Of a DNA stretch of 64,000 nucleotides, positions 32,806 to 40,551 are shown piece after piece. Made by a program: the position numbers and the translations under genes. The first letter of the stretch is position 1. Each line of letters starts with the position of its first letter. The stretch is from an uncultured Oscillospiraceae bacterium (lineage in GTDB: Bacteria; Bacillota; Clostridia; Oscillospirales; Oscillospiraceae): the NCBI GenBank assembly GCA_947630375.1, contig CANRHH010000003.1:32502-96501 (forward strand), in the 5' to 3' direction. The notes under the pieces are model-generated. The model worked only from the letters and a program-made list of their open reading frames with translations. It did not search any database and had not been told where the DNA came from.

Positions 32806-33930
32806 ATGGAGCGGGAAAAAGCCAGGGCCTGGATCGAGCTGGATTTAGAGGCCCTGGAGCGAAATTTTTTCCGGCTGCGCGCGCTTTTACCCCCGGGCTG
32901 CGCCCTGATGCCGGTGCTGAAGGCCGACGCCTACGGCCACGGGGCCCTGCCCCTGGCCCTCCGGCTCCAGCGCCTGGGGGCGAGGGCCTTCTGCGTGGCC
33001 ACCGCGGAGGAGGGGGCGGCCCTGCGGCAGGGCGGCGTCCGGGGAGAGCTGCTGGTCCTGGGCGCGACCCAGGAGAGCCTGCTGCCCCTGGCGGCGGAGA
33101 ACAGGCTGCTTTTGACGGTGCCGGACCTGGACGCCGCCCGGCGGATGGACGCCCGGGGCCTGCCCCTGCGGGCCCATCTGGCCATCGACACGGGGATGCG
33201 CCGGATCGGAGAGCGGGCGGAGGCGACCGAGCGGCTGGAGGCCGCCTGCCGGTGCAAAAACTTACGCATCGAGGGGGCCTTCACCCACCTGTGCACCGAG
33301 GACAGAGCCTTTTCCCGCCGCCAGGGAGAGCGGTTCTGGGCGGCGGTGGCGGCCCTCCGGGCCCGGGGCATTCTCCTTGCCAAGCCCCACCTTTTGAACA
33401 GCTACGGCCTGCTGCACTGCCCGGAGCTGGGCGGGGCCTACGCCCGGGCGGGCCTGGCCCTCTACGGCTATGCCGGAGAAGGAGAGGCGGCGGGCCTGGA
33501 GCCGGTGCTGGCCCTGAAGGCCCGGCTCGGCCCGGTACGGACGCTGCAGCGGGGCGAGAGCGCCGGCTACGGCCTGCGCTTTCAGGCCCGGCGGGAGACC
33601 CGCCTGGCCCTGCTCCCCATCGGCTACGCCGACGGGCTGCCCCGGTCCCTGTCCGAGGGCCGGGGCGGCGCCCTGGTCCGGGGCCGCTTTGCCCCCTTTG
33701 CGGGGCTCCTGTGCATGGACCAGTGCCTGCTGGACGTGACGGACATCCCCGGCGCCGCTCCGGGGGACGAGGCAGTGCTGATCGGCGTCTCCGGTCCGGC
33801 CCGGCAGGACGCCTGGGCCCTGGCCCGCGCCGCCGGGACCATCCCCAACGAGCTGCTGAGCCGCCTGGGCCCCCGCCTGCCCCGGCTGATCTTACCTGCC
33901 TCTTGCGGGGGAGAGAAAAGAATGGTATAA
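32806..33930 (+). CDS. Alanine/serine racemase, VanTr-like, without membrane domain
   Basis: 374 residues, PLP fold III racemase. PLP lysine in VLKADAYGHG (about residue 39), substrate-side KPHLLNSYGLLHCPELGG and YARAGLALYGY, catalytic tyrosine in ESAGYGLRF, then CMDQCLLDVTD. The HLL.SYGLL.CPELGG block resembles the racemase half of VanT more than ordinary Alr. VanT of VanC/VanG clusters also has an N-terminal multi-helix domain that is absent here; VanL clusters have a split VanTm/VanTr, and this matches the VanTr part. It would supply D-Ser (or D-Ala). It starts four bases after the acetyltransferase. Confidence 0.82.
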   Translation: MEREKARAWIELDLEALERNFFRLRALLPPGCALMPVLKADAYGHGALPLALRLQRLGARAFCVATAEEGAALRQGGVRGELLVLGATQESLLPLAAENRLLLTVPDLDAARRMDARGLPLRAHLAIDTGMRRIGERAEATERLEAACRCKNLRIEGAFTHLCTEDRAFSRRQGERFWAAVAALRARGILLAKPHLLNSYGLLHCPELGGAYARAGLALYGYAGEGEAAGLEPVLALKARLGPVRTLQRGESAGYGLRFQARRETRLALLPIGYADGLPRSLSEGRGGALVRGRFAPFAGLLCMDQCLLDVTDIPGAAPGDEAVLIGVSGPARQDAWALARAAGTIPNELLSRLGPRLPRLILPASCGGEKRMV

Positions 33931-33970
33931 TAGCCCAAAACAGCTGTTATACCATCCTTTTATTTTTATC
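33922..33970 (+). terminator. Terminator at the end of the van-like cluster
   Basis: A stem of about 14 bp (ATGGTATAATAGC with GCTGTTATACCAT) with a CCAAAACA loop, followed by CCTTTTATTTTT. It overlaps the racemase stop codon. Confidence 0.75.
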
Positions 33971-33993
33971 CGGTTTTGAAAGGGGCGGGAGAG

Positions 33994-34812
33994 ATGCTGA
34001 CGCCGGCGGAATTTGTGCGGAGCTATCTGGACCTGGGAGAGAAAAAGGCGGACGCGCCGGCCCTGCGGCTGCTGATCTTAGGGGTCCTGGCGGGCTTTCT
34101 GGTGGGCTGCGGGGCCTGCGTATCCAACACGGCCACCTTCGCCATCGAAAACCCCTCGGCGGCCCGGATCGTCAGCGGCCTGCTGTTCCCCTTCAACCTG
34201 TTTATCATCACCATGATGGGCGCGGAGCTCTTCACCGGCAACAACCTGATCGCCATGGACGTGTTCGCCGGCCGGGTGCCCCTGCGGGGGATGCTGCGCA
34301 ACTGGCTGCTGGTCTACAGCGGGAATCTGCTGGGCGGCCTGGCCCTGGCCCTGTGCATGAGTCTGGCCGGGCAGATGGACCTGGGCGGCGGCGCCTTGGC
34401 GGTCCACGCGGTGAAGGTGGCGGCCAACAAATGCGCCCTGCCCTTCGGCAAGGCCCTGCTGCTGGGGGTGTTCTGCAACATCCTGGTCTGCATCGCCGTC
34501 ATGTGCGGCTCCTGCGCCAAGAGCGTGCCCGGCCGGGCGGTGGGGGCCTATCTGCCCATCAGCTTCTTCGTGATCTGCGGCTTTGAGCACTGCGTGGCCA
34601 ATATGTATTACATCCCGGCGGGGCTCTTTATGAAGGCCCAAGCCGGCGCGGCGGCGGCCCAGGCGGGCGTTGACCTGGCCGGCCTCAGCTGGAAGGGCTT
34701 CTTCCTGTTTAACCTCCTGCCCGTGACCCTGGGGAACATCCTGGGCGGGCTGCTGGTGGCCGGGCTCCTCTGGTACGCCTACGGGGAGAAAAAGGCCCGG
34801 GTGGCCGCGTAA
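33994..34812 (+). CDS. Formate/nitrite transporter family channel
   Basis: 272 residues from ATG 33994 (GGGAGAG upstream). Six hydrophobic helices. FNT-family blocks: GCGACVSNTATFAI near the first helix, GAELFTGNN in the omega-loop region, and CGFEHCVANMYYIPAG with the central histidine. Members (FocA, NirC, HSC) form pentameric channels for formate, nitrite or hydrosulfide. No pfl or nir gene is adjacent, so the ion is open. Confidence 0.88.
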   Translation: MLTPAEFVRSYLDLGEKKADAPALRLLILGVLAGFLVGCGACVSNTATFAIENPSAARIVSGLLFPFNLFIITMMGAELFTGNNLIAMDVFAGRVPLRGMLRNWLLVYSGNLLGGLALALCMSLAGQMDLGGGALAVHAVKVAANKCALPFGKALLLGVFCNILVCIAVMCGSCAKSVPGRAVGAYLPISFFVICGFEHCVANMYYIPAGLFMKAQAGAAAAQAGVDLAGLSWKGFFLFNLLPVTLGNILGGLLVAGLLWYAYGEKKARVAA

Positions 34813-34815
34813 AGG

Positions 34816-36345
34816 GTGAAGACCGGTGAACGAAAGCGGGAGCGCTTTCTGCTCCTGCTGATCCTGGCCCTGGGGCTCTTTGCCCGGGTCTGGCTCTTCG
34901 GCCGGGTGCCGGGGGGCCTGAACCAGGACGAGGCCTTTGCCGGGTATGAGGCCTGGTCCCTGCTGACCACCGGGCGGGACACGGCGGGTTATCCCTTCCC
35001 CGTGTACCTGACCGCCTGGGGCAGCGGCATGAACGCCTTGGAGACCTATCTGATGCTGCCCCTGGTGGCCCTGTTCGGCCTGAAGGTCTGGGTCATCCGC
35101 CTGCCCCAGCTGCTGGTGGGGCTTTTGAGCATCGGAGCGCTGTACGGCGTGGGCCGGCGGATGGCCGGAACCCGCGCCGGCTTGGCGGCGGCCTTTCTGT
35201 TGGCCGTCTGCCCCTGGCATGTGCTTTTGAGCCGCTGGGGGCTGGAGTCCAACCTGGCCCCGGGCTTTCTGCTCTTCGGGCTGTATTTCTTTCTGCGGGG
35301 CCTGGAGGACAGCCGCTTTTTCCTCCTCTCCGCCCTGAGCTACGGTCTGTCCCTCTATGCCTACGCCACCATCTGGCCCCTCGTGCCCCTGATGCTGCTG
35401 TTGCAGATGCTCTATTGCGCCGCGCACCGGCGGCTGCGGCCGGACGGGCGGCTGCTGCTCTCGGCGCTGCTGTTGGGGGCGCTGGCCCTGCCGCTGCTGC
35501 TGTTTCTGGCGGTGAACTTCGGCTGGATTGAGGAGATCGTGACGCCCTGCTTCTCCATCCCCCGGCTGCTCTATATGCGCGCCGGGGAGATTTCCCTGAA
35601 AAATATGCCGGGCAAATGGCGCGCGCTCTGCCGGATCCTCTTTCGGGAGTCGGACGGCCTGCCCTGGAACAGCGCCGGGCCCTTCGGCCTGGGCTATCAT
35701 ATCACCTGGCTCTTCGCCCTGGGCGGCCTGGCCCTGGCGCTCCGGCGGCTGTGCCGCAAGGGGGCGGGCTTTCGCCCGGAGGCCCTGGTTTTGCCCCAGC
35801 TGCTTGCCGCGCTGCTGTTAGGGGCGCTGGTGGAGGTGAACGTGAACCGCGTCAACCTCCTGTTTATCCCGCTGGTGCTGCTGGCCGGGCTGGGCCTCGG
35901 CTGGCTCTGGGAGCGCCGGAGAGCCTGGGCCGCGCCTTTCGCGGCGGTATATCTGCTGCTGTTTGTCTGCTTCCAGACCTATTATTTCACCGGATACCGG
36001 CAGGAGATCGGCCGCAGCTTCGGGGAGGGGCTGGAGCAGGCCCTGGCGGCCGCGGAGACCTGCGAGGGGACCGTCTGTATCAGCGAGAGCGTCTACTATC
36101 CCCAGGTCCTCTTTTTCACCCGGACCCCGGCGGACGAATTTCGCGCCACGGTGGAATACCGGGCATACCCGGCGGCCTATCTGCAGGCCCGGTCCTTCGG
36201 CCGCTTCGTCTTCGGCTTTGACCCGGCGGCGCCGGACCGGGAGCGGACCTATATCCTGGATCTTTGGGCGGACAAAGCGCCCTTTGTAAACGAGGGCTTC
36301 ACCCTCCGGAGTTTTGGAAACTATACCCTGGCGACCATGGGGTAG
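34816..36345 (+). CDS. GT-C glycosyltransferase (GT39-like membrane protein)
   Basis: 509 residues from GTG 34816, three bases after the channel gene (AAAGG nearby). It has an N-terminal helix, then the acidic loop motif NQDEAFAGYEAW expected for the catalytic loop of dolichyl- or polyprenyl-phosphate mannosyltransferases (PMT_2/GT39), about ten more hydrophobic helices, and a soluble C-terminal domain of about 120 residues. It would move a sugar from a lipid carrier outside the membrane; substrate is unknown. Confidence 0.7.
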   Translation: MKTGERKRERFLLLLILALGLFARVWLFGRVPGGLNQDEAFAGYEAWSLLTTGRDTAGYPFPVYLTAWGSGMNALETYLMLPLVALFGLKVWVIRLPQLLVGLLSIGALYGVGRRMAGTRAGLAAAFLLAVCPWHVLLSRWGLESNLAPGFLLFGLYFFLRGLEDSRFFLLSALSYGLSLYAYATIWPLVPLMLLLQMLYCAAHRRLRPDGRLLLSALLLGALALPLLLFLAVNFGWIEEIVTPCFSIPRLLYMRAGEISLKNMPGKWRALCRILFRESDGLPWNSAGPFGLGYHITWLFALGGLALALRRLCRKGAGFRPEALVLPQLLAALLLGALVEVNVNRVNLLFIPLVLLAGLGLGWLWERRRAWAAPFAAVYLLLFVCFQTYYFTGYRQEIGRSFGEGLEQALAAAETCEGTVCISESVYYPQVLFFTRTPADEFRATVEYRAYPAAYLQARSFGRFVFGFDPAAPDRERTYILDLWADKAPFVNEGFTLRSFGNYTLATMG

Positions 36346-36357
36346 AAAGGCGAAAAA

Positions 36358-37053
36358 ATGCACATTTTGGAACAAACACACTGTTATGAGGAACCGGTCA
36401 GCACTCAAAAGCTGCTGTTCCTGCTTCAGGACGCCGCCGGCGCCCACTGTGAGCAGATCGGCCTGGGCGGGGACGTCACCGGGCCCAACCGGCTCATGTG
36501 GGTGGTGGTGCGGCAGCTGGTGGAGATGGAGCGCTGGCCGGCGCCGGGAGAACCTTTCCGGCTGCTCACCTGGCCCGGGGACACCCGGCACATGTTCTAT
36601 CCCCGCTTCTACCGGCTGGAGACCCCGGCCGGGGAGCTCTTAGGCCAGAGCAGCGCCCTGTGGACCCTGGTGGACCGGGACAGCCGGAAGATGATCCGCC
36701 CGGCGGCCTACGGGCTGGAGATCCAGGGCCTGGTCACCGGGCAGGAGGCCAAGCTGCCCGCGGCTCCGGCCAGGCTGCCTTTGGAGCACCGGGCCCAATA
36801 CACCGTCACCCCGGAGGTGCTGGACAGCAACGGGCACATGAACAACACCCGCTATTACCAGCTGTCCGAGGCCGTCTTAGGCCAGGCCCTGAAGGGCAAG
36901 CACCTGGCCCGGGCCGTCACCGAGTATGTGGCCGAGGCTTTAGAGGGCGAGACCATGACCCTGGACTGGGGCCAGGACGGGGACCGGTATTATATCACCG
37001 GCAGCCTGGGCGAGGAAAAGACCTTCTTCCGCATGGAACTTTCATACAAATAA
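36358..37053 (+). CDS. Acyl-ACP thioesterase
   Basis: 231 residues, double hot-dog fold pattern. The N-terminal half has STQKLLFLLQDAAGAHCEQIG; the second half has VLDSNGHMNNTRYYQL, the conserved Asn/His region of FatA/FatB-like bacterial thioesterases. It releases fatty acid from ACP. The ribosome site AAAGGCG is weak but close. It ends at a bidirectional terminator. Confidence 0.85.
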   Translation: MHILEQTHCYEEPVSTQKLLFLLQDAAGAHCEQIGLGGDVTGPNRLMWVVVRQLVEMERWPAPGEPFRLLTWPGDTRHMFYPRFYRLETPAGELLGQSSALWTLVDRDSRKMIRPAAYGLEIQGLVTGQEAKLPAAPARLPLEHRAQYTVTPEVLDSNGHMNNTRYYQLSEAVLGQALKGKHLARAVTEYVAEALEGETMTLDWGQDGDRYYITGSLGEEKTFFRMELSYK

Positions 37054-37085
37054 AAAACCGGGAGCTTATTGCTCCCGGCTTTTTT
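37054..37085. terminator. Bidirectional terminator
   Basis: An 8-bp stem CCGGGAGC/GCTCCCGG with a TTATT loop, flanked by AAAA and CTTTTTT, between the convergent thioesterase and HtrA genes. Confidence 0.9.
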
Positions 37086-37092
37086 GATTTAT

Positions 37093-38379
37093 TCAGTTGC
37101 CGAAGAACCAGGGCAGCAGGCCCGAGGGGATCTGCATCTGGCTGCTGCTGGGCTGGGGCTGGGCCTCCTCCTGGGGCAGGGCGGACTGGACCTGTTCGCC
37201 GATCCGGACCGTCAGCTCCAGGGTCTGGCCCTGCCGGTAGACGGAGAAGACCATCTCATCCCCCACCTTGGCGGCCTGGACCACCTTCACCAGCTCGGAG
37301 CTGCTGGAGACCGGCTCCCCGTCCACGGCGGTGATGATGTCGTTGACCAAAAGCCCGGCGGCCTCGGCGGGGCCGTCCTCGGTGACGCTCTGGACCGAGG
37401 CCCCGGCGGGCAGGCCGTAGCCCACGGCCTCGGTGCTGACGGTCAGCACCTGCACGCCGATATAGGGCTTGGAGATGTAGCCCTTCTCAATGATGCTCTG
37501 GACAATGCCCCGCACCTGGTTGATGGGGATGGCAAAGCCGATGTTGTCGATGGAGGCCGCGCCGGAGGAGCCGCTGCCGGAGTATTTGGCGTTGGTGATG
37601 CCGATGACTTCCCCGTAGAGGTTGAACAGGGCGCCGCCGGAGTTGCCGGAGTTGATGGCGCAGTCGGTCTGGAGCAGATCCATGGTGACGCCGCCGGAGA
37701 GGGTGATCTCCCGGTTCAGGGCGCTGACGCGGCCGCCGGTGAGAGAGAAGGTCAGCTCACCCAGGGGGTTGCCGATGGCCACCACCGGGTCGCCCACGTT
37801 GATGTTGTCCGAGTCGCCGATCACCACCGGGCTGAGGCCCTGGGCGTCCACCTTCAGCACGGCCACATCGTTGCTCTCGTCGTAGCCCACCACGGAGGCG
37901 TTATAGCTGGTGCCGTCATACAGCGTGGCGGTGATGGTGCTGGAGTCCTCGATCACGTGGTAGTTGGTGAGAATGTAACCGTCCTCGCTGAGGATGAAGC
38001 CGGAACCGGCGGCGGGGGACTGGCTCTGATAGCCCCAGTAGTTGGTGGTGATCAGGGTGGTGATGCCCACGGTGGAGTTGACGTTGGCGGCGTAGACCTC
38101 CGCCTCGGTCATGAGCTTACCGGTGTCCACGGTCTTCACATCCAGCACCGTGTTCTCCCGCTGGCCCACCTGGACCGAGGTCCGGCCGGCCGGGCTGCCG
38201 GCGGAGGCGCTGCCCAGGGCAAAGCCTCCCGCGCCGATGGCCCCGCCGATCAGCAGGAACACCAGGGCCAGCGCCACGGTCCGCACCCAGGCGCGCTGCT
38301 TTTTCGGCGGCTCCGGGCTGACCGGCGGCTGCCAGCCGCCCTCGCTGGGTTTAAAATCATAAGAATATTCTTCGTTCAT
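37093..38379 (-). CDS. htrA: HtrA/DegP-like membrane-anchored serine protease
   Basis: 428 residues. A cytoplasmic Pro-rich start, one membrane helix (about 35-56), then a trypsin-like domain with triad His (LTNYHVIED), Asp (ESNDVAVLKV) and Ser (AINSGNSGGALF), followed by a single PDZ domain (YIGVQVLTV..., VNDIITAVDGEPV) and a Gln/Ser-rich tail. It degrades or refolds damaged proteins outside the membrane. Single-gene unit; the start is followed at once by an acidic segment (MNEEYSYDF). Confidence 0.92.
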   Translation of the reverse strand: MNEEYSYDFKPSEGGWQPPVSPEPPKKQRAWVRTVALALVFLLIGGAIGAGGFALGSASAGSPAGRTSVQVGQRENTVLDVKTVDTGKLMTEAEVYAANVNSTVGITTLITTNYWGYQSQSPAAGSGFILSEDGYILTNYHVIEDSSTITATLYDGTSYNASVVGYDESNDVAVLKVDAQGLSPVVIGDSDNINVGDPVVAIGNPLGELTFSLTGGRVSALNREITLSGGVTMDLLQTDCAINSGNSGGALFNLYGEVIGITNAKYSGSGSSGAASIDNIGFAIPINQVRGIVQSIIEKGYISKPYIGVQVLTVSTEAVGYGLPAGASVQSVTEDGPAEAAGLLVNDIITAVDGEPVSSSSELVKVVQAAKVGDEMVFSVYRQGQTLELTVRIGEQVQSALPQEEAQPQPSSSQMQIPSGLLPWFFGN

Positions 38380-38777
38380 TTTTTCGCGCTCCTTTTATGC
38401 CGTGCCCCCCCGAAGGGGGCTCTTTTTCTTTTTTTACTGTCTACAGTGTAGGTCCTTTTTCTGAATAGAAGCTGAAAAAAAGCTGAACAATTTGTGAACT
38501 GAGAAAATTTCAAAATTTTCTTTTCACCCCTTTTTCGGGATCTTTTATAGTATGGCATTCCCGGGAGCAAATACCCGCGTCGGACTTCACATTTTCCGGC
38601 AGCTGTGGGGACCGGCGCTGTTGGCTGCGAAAATAATTTGTCTTTTCTGCGGCTCTATGCCATTGCCTTTCGGGAAAAAAGTTGATACAATAGGCAAAAG
38701 TTTGCAAAAAACTACCCTGCGGCCAGGGCCTGCCCTTTGGCGCCGGCGGCACGGCCACGGGTATTAAGAGGCTTTTT
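38380..38777. promoter_or_regulatory. Divergent intergenic region with ABC-exporter promoter
   Basis: About 400 bases, AT-rich, with no convincing gene. A plus-strand promoter TTGCCT (38663-38668), 17 bases, TACAAT (38686-38691) precedes the exporter genes. A GC hairpin followed by T-rich sequence (CCCCCCCGAAGGGGGC near 38404) points away from htrA into this gap, and a palindrome GAAAATTTCAAAATTTTC (38504-38521) could be a regulator site. Confidence 0.55.
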
Positions 38778-40535
38778 ATGAAACTGATCCTTCGTTATCT
38801 GGGCCGGTACAGGAGCAGCATCCTGCTGGTCATGGCGGTGAAGCTCTTAGGCACCCTGTCAGAGCTCATGCTGCCCTACATCCTGGAGCACCTGATCGAC
38901 CATATCGTGCCCCTGGGCCGCATGGACCGGGTGATCCTGTGGGGCTCCCTGATGGTCCTGGCCGCGGTGGTGACCAGGCAGCTGAACGTCATAGCCAACC
39001 GGCGGGCGGTGGAGAACGCCCACAACATCTCCTACGACGTGCGGCAGGCGCTGTTTCGCAAGACGGTGAACCTGTCCGGCGCCCAGTTTGACGCCTTCGG
39101 CCTGCCCAGCCTCATCAGCCGCATGACCAGCGACAGCTATAACGTCCAGTCCTGCGTCCAGTCCATCCAGACTATGTGCATCCGGGCGCCGATCATGCTC
39201 TTCGGCGGCATCGCCGTGGCGCTGACCATGGACGCCCATATGGCCCTGGTGATGTGCGTCATGGCGCCCATCCTCATCCTGGTCTGCGTCACCGTGTCCC
39301 GCAAGGGCATCCCCCTGTATAACCGGGTCCAGGAGAAGCTGGACCGGGTGGTCCTCATCATGCGGGAGGCCATCACGGGCATCCGGGTGGTCAAGGCCCT
39401 CTCCAAAGAGAAGTATGAAGAGGAGCGCTTCGCGGCGGCCAACAACGATATGGCTGTCAGCGATATCCGGGCCAGCACCATCATGGCCATCCCCGGCCCC
39501 GCCATGCAGATGGCGCTGAACATCGGACTCACCGTGGTGGTGATTTTAGGCGCTTACCGGGTGAACGCGGGGCTGATGCTGCCCGGCGTGATCCTGGCCT
39601 TTCTCACCTATTTCAACATGATCATGATGGGCGTGATGGGCCTGAACCGGGTGTTCATGATGCTCAGCAAGGCTTCCGCCTCCGCTAACCGTATCGCCTC
39701 GGTGCTGGAGGCGGAGGAGGGACAGACCGTTCTCCCGGCAGAGGACTGCCCGGCCCCAGCGGGAGAGGGCTTCATCCGCTTTGAGCACGTGTCTTTCAGC
39801 TACGGGGAGAGCGCCGCCGTGTCCCATGAGGCCTTCGCCGGCAGCGGCCGGGAGAAGTGCCTGGACGACATCAGCTTCACCCTGAACAAAGGGGAGAGCC
39901 TGGGCATCATCGGCTCCACCGGGGCGGGCAAGACCACCATCGTAAACCTGCTCATGCGCTTTTACGACGCGGACCAGGGGGCCGTGTTCGTGGACGGGCG
40001 CGACGTTCGGAGCATAGATAAGGACGCGCTGCACCGGCGCTTCGGCGTGGTGTTCCAGAGCGACACGGTGTTCAACGACAGCCTCCGCCGGAACATCGAC
40101 TTCGGCCGGGGCCTGGAGGAAGCGGACATCCTCAACGCCGTGGAAGACTCCATGGCCGCCGAGTTCATCGGCGAGCTGGAGGAGGGGCTGGACTACACGG
40201 CGGATATCAAGGGCGCGAACCTGTCCGGCGGGCAGAAGCAGCGGCTCTTGATCGCCCGCGCCCTGGCCGGGGACCCGGAGATCCTGATCCTGGACGATTC
40301 ATCCTCCGCTCTGGACTATAAGACGGACGCCGCCCTGCGCCGCGCCATCTTTGCCCGGCACCGGAACGCGGCCATTATCATGATCGCCCAGCGGGTCTCC
40401 TCCGTGCAGAGCATGACCAACATCCTGGTCCTGGAGGACGGGCGCTGCATCGGCTACGGCAGCCACGAGGCGCTATTAAGGAGCTGCCCCACATACCGGG
40501 AGATCTACGAGACCCAGATGGGCTCGCTGAGTTGA
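38778..40535 (+). CDS. Heterodimeric ABC exporter, half with degenerate catalytic site
   Basis: 585 residues: six membrane helices (about 1-310), then an ATPase domain from about 335. Walker A is GSTGAGKTT (about residue 378), the signature NLSGGQKQR is canonical, and the Walker B end is LILDDSSSALD, with Asp where the catalytic Glu belongs. This is the pattern of the BmrC/LmrC-type partner in multidrug heterodimers. Its partner follows after 16 bases. Substrate cannot be told. Confidence 0.9.
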   Translation: MKLILRYLGRYRSSILLVMAVKLLGTLSELMLPYILEHLIDHIVPLGRMDRVILWGSLMVLAAVVTRQLNVIANRRAVENAHNISYDVRQALFRKTVNLSGAQFDAFGLPSLISRMTSDSYNVQSCVQSIQTMCIRAPIMLFGGIAVALTMDAHMALVMCVMAPILILVCVTVSRKGIPLYNRVQEKLDRVVLIMREAITGIRVVKALSKEKYEEERFAAANNDMAVSDIRASTIMAIPGPAMQMALNIGLTVVVILGAYRVNAGLMLPGVILAFLTYFNMIMMGVMGLNRVFMMLSKASASANRIASVLEAEEGQTVLPAEDCPAPAGEGFIRFEHVSFSYGESAAVSHEAFAGSGREKCLDDISFTLNKGESLGIIGSTGAGKTTIVNLLMRFYDADQGAVFVDGRDVRSIDKDALHRRFGVVFQSDTVFNDSLRRNIDFGRGLEEADILNAVEDSMAAEFIGELEEGLDYTADIKGANLSGGQKQRLLIARALAGDPEILILDDSSSALDYKTDAALRRAIFARHRNAAIIMIAQRVSSVQSMTNILVLEDGRCIGYGSHEALLRSCPTYREIYETQMGSLS

Positions 40536-40551
40536 GGGGAGGTGTCAGGAT

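Noticed and set aside
28446-33930. Hidden vanX, vanXY or vanY in the cluster
   Set aside because: No zinc D,D-peptidase motif (SxHxxGxAxD or ExxH pattern) was found in any protein of the region.
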